The notes under the pieces were generated by a model, which made no database searches, was not told where the DNA came from, and saw only the letters and a list, made by a program, of their open reading frames with translations. Position numbers and translations under genes: made by a program. A stretch of 64,000 nt of DNA from a bacterium D16-51 (GTDB lineage Bacteria; Bacillota; Clostridia; Lachnospirales; Lachnospiraceae). The stretch is taken from positions 1 through 64,000 of the forward strand of contig RAYE01000009.1 in NCBI GenBank assembly GCA_003612285.1. Reading direction: 5' to 3'. The stretch's first letter is position 1, and each line of letters starts with the position of its first letter. Shown piece after piece: positions 62,451 to 64,000 of the stretch.

Positions 62451-62837
62451 CTATTTCCTACAATCTGCAGTTTCCGCATACTTCTTCTGTTCCTCTATCA
62501 GTGCACTGAGCATTTCCTCGATATCCTTCCATCTGCTGTATCTGAGGTACTCATACTTTATGCAGAGCTGGTAGAGCGTCTCAATGACATTCTCATACAT
62601 AAGGCACGCATTTATATGTTCCTTCTCAATATTTTCCGCATATTGGAAGAATTCATAGATGCACTCGTAAAAACGGATCACATTGCAGTTTTCATATACC
62701 TCCGCAGCAGGAGAAGCGGGCATACGGTACTTAAATATCGTATGCTCTGTTTCAATGCGTTTCCTAAGCTCTATTTCCCTGTCCGACATATTGCCGCGCC
62801 TCATCATATTCGCCACTTCCTCATGCAGCAAGCTCAA
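62451..62837 (-). CDS. element-associated hypothetical protein
   Basis: This 128-residue protein is all helical and charged, starting MSLLHEEVANMMRRGNMSDRE. It overlaps the end of the DUF5688-type gene by 17 bases, so the two are probably co-transcribed. Small proteins with this look occur beside DUF5688 genes in Lachnospiraceae conjugative elements; the function is unknown. The segment between it and 62322 shows nothing clear. Confidence 0.6.
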   Translation of the reverse strand: MSLLHEEVANMMRRGNMSDREIELRKRIETEHTIFKYRMPASPAAEVYENCNVIRFYECIYEFFQYAENIEKEHINACLMYENVIETLYQLCIKYEYLRYSRWKDIEEMLSALIEEQKKYAETADCRK

Positions 62838-63561
62838 TCCGCCTGCTCAGTCTGCAGTAGTGGTACACATGACTGGAAAGGATCTCCGTATCCACAGCCC
62901 CGTTCAGCTTACAGGTATTGGAAAGCACATACATTGCCGCTATGTCTATACTGCCGCACACGGCGCTTACCTCCTCCGGCGGACAATTCGCTGCTTCTGC
63001 CAGCGCATCCATAACCGGCTGAATCCGGCTCCTGTCGTTCTGTTCCATGCTTTCCTTAAACTGCTTGTATAAATCATCTTCCTTCACATCCCAATATTCC
63101 ATATGCGCATTTGTCGCCTGGATGCTTGCACACCCCTCATCTCCGTCTCGCGTGATATCCACAAAATAAGTCAGGGAAAGGTCGAAGAAATTCCCATGCG
63201 GCATTTCCGTCAAAGCCCCGCTGTTCTTCTCTGTGTTGACCAGCCTACCGTTCAGGCTGGAACGGGCTTTGGAATAATCCAAAATCTCCGAAATATTAAA
63301 ACACTTCTCCGGCTTCATTTTTTCATATACTTCTAAAACCGAATCAATAACGCCGTCCATGTCCTTATGCCCGTTCTGATAGTCGTAATACAGACCTTCC
63401 GTATAGATATTTGGTGCCACGTTGCTGCTGTTATCCCGGATGATGATGCCGGAAAACACCACTTCATTGTTTTTCTTTGTATCTTGCGGGAAAATAACTG
63501 CCCCAGGCATCCTCTTTTTTAATTCCTTGATCAGTTCCTCCCGAAATTCATGATTCGTCAT
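62821..63561 (-). CDS. DUF5688-type protein, probably with internal deletion
   Basis: This 246-residue protein has an N-terminal half with the pattern of DUF5688 proteins from Lachnospiraceae mobile elements (VIFPQDTKKNNEVVFSGI, IYTEGLYYDYQNGHKDMD, NISEILDYSKARSSLNGRLV). As I remember the family, a segment of about 60 residues before the C-terminal strand (SSHVYHYCRLSRRIELAA) is missing after MYVLSNTCKLNGA. The frame stays open. Function unknown. Confidence 0.65.
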   Translation of the reverse strand: MTNHEFREELIKELKKRMPGAVIFPQDTKKNNEVVFSGIIIRDNSSNVAPNIYTEGLYYDYQNGHKDMDGVIDSVLEVYEKMKPEKCFNISEILDYSKARSSLNGRLVNTEKNSGALTEMPHGNFFDLSLTYFVDITRDGDEGCASIQATNAHMEYWDVKEDDLYKQFKESMEQNDRSRIQPVMDALAEAANCPPEEVSAVCGSIDIAAMYVLSNTCKLNGAVDTEILSSHVYHYCRLSRRIELAA

Positions 63562-63579
63562 GCTGCCTCTTCCTGTTCT

Positions 63580-64000
63580 TTACGCCGCCGATTTTGTCTT
63601 TTTCAGGCTGTTAATCGCATTTTTATAGGTTGTCTCGGACATCTCCGCAATGCTGGATACGCCGTAACGCTCCAGGACAGCATCCAAAGCAACGCCCGTC
63701 CCCGCCAGTTCCTTGTTGATTGCCTCGACATGGGCGTTCTCCGCTTCCTTTGCCTTCCCTGATCCCGTTGCTTTTCCTGCTGTCTTTGGCTTGTCCGCTG
63801 TCCCCTGCTGTGCTTTCGCTTTCTGTGCGCCGCTTCCCCTGTCTGCAAGCGAGTAAATCAGACTGCCATCCTGATTGATAATGGCAAGCCTGGTGATCTC
63901 CCGGTTGTCGTTATAGGAAATGCTTTGGACGGTAAACTTATCATAGGTGTAATATTTCCTGTTATTCCCTTCGCCTTTGCTCTGGATGTTTGCCTTTGAT
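63580..64000 (-). CDS. C-terminal part of a mobile-element protein (runs off window)
   Basis: A minus-strand frame enters from the right edge and stops at 63580-63582, giving about 139 residues. It begins with a beta-rich segment (KYYTYDKFTVQSISYNDNRE, LAIINQDGSLIYSLADRGSG), then an Ala/Lys-rich linker and a helical tail (VALDAVLERYGVSSIAEMSE). No start codon is needed inside the window. High GC and position mark it as part of the same element. The family was not identified. Confidence 0.6.
   Translation of the reverse strand, partial: SKANIQSKGEGNNRKYYTYDKFTVQSISYNDNREITRLAIINQDGSLIYSLADRGSGAQKAKAQQGTADKPKTAGKATGSGKAKEAENAHVEAINKELAGTGVALDAVLERYGVSSIAEMSETTYKNAINSLKKTKSAA

Noticed and set aside
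1-64000. CRISPR arrays and tRNA or 5S/16S/23S rRNA genes
   Set aside because: No regularly spaced repeats, cloverleaf-like segments or rRNA signatures were seen on either strand by reading; a covariance-model scan was not possible.

Overview
The window is low-to-medium GC DNA from a Gram-positive anaerobe of the class Clostridia, most likely a Lachnospiraceae gut commensal. This is inferred from gene content and protein style, not from a database search: a TPP-riboswitch thiC, a large clostridial-type SRP RNA, HPr kinase with a fructose PTS operon, FtsEX with a LytM hydrolase and a CtpA-like protease, a PucR-like regulator, a VanRS-like pair, and mobile-element proteins typical of Lachnospiraceae integrative elements. 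No tRNA, 5S/16S/23S rRNA or CRISPR array was seen.

Layout. 0-3 kb: TPP riboswitch, thiC, yebC. 3-10 kb: two sensory modules, an FtsX-type ABC exporter with its own two-component system, then an orphan VanR/VanS-like pair. 10.2-12.8 kb: SRP RNA followed at once by a 772-residue cNMP-fold protein of unknown function. 12.8-18.1 kb: an SDR oxidoreductase, an LCP-like/LytR_C protein, a TagA/WecG-like protein (the last two with altered catalytic motifs), a YitT protein and a shared sugar-ABC ATPase. 18.4-26.2 kb: a complete Wadjet-type SMC defence operon (jetD-jetA-jetB-jetC), with a foldback TA-flanked MITE inserted exactly at its end. 26.5-35 kb: two aminotransferases (one HisC), a PucR-like regulator, ftsE-ftsX, a LytM hydrolase, a CtpA-like protease and a short formate/nitrite-type transporter. 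35-40.6 kb, minus strand: fruK-fruA-ptsH-ptsI-deoR, in which HPr carries Lys at position 46 instead of the regulatory Ser. 41-53.8 kb: YccF, PepSY protein, PHP phosphatase, uvrC, hprK, a degenerate HD-GYP protein, pth, mfd, a PrsA-like lipoprotein, cheX and a SpoU methyltransferase. 53.9-57 kb: two adjacent G3E GTPases for metal handling and an AI-2E-type permease. 57-58.7 kb: MITE copies and a VanY-type carboxypeptidase. 58.7-59.9 kb, minus strand: an ECF sigma factor and a membrane-anchored partner. 60-64 kb: the ruin of an integrative conjugative element (DnaC and TnpW fragments, IS110 fragment, an intact IS982-family element, DUF5688-type genes), with visibly higher GC.

How the parts fit. 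Much of the window concerns the cell envelope and its sensing (FtsEX-LytM-CtpA, LCP/TagA-like pair, VanRS-like, VanY, ABC/TCS module, ECF sigma). A second theme is carbon control: HprK and a fructose operon whose own HPr lacks the site HprK would use. A third is genome defence and mobile DNA: the Wadjet operon, small TA-flanked repeats and the decayed element at the right end. The most unusual items are the cNMP-fold protein behind the SRP RNA, the S46K HPr, the paired degenerate LCP and TagA-like proteins, the YD-type HD-GYP protein, the G3E GTPase fused to a TIGR03943-like domain, and the repeat families.
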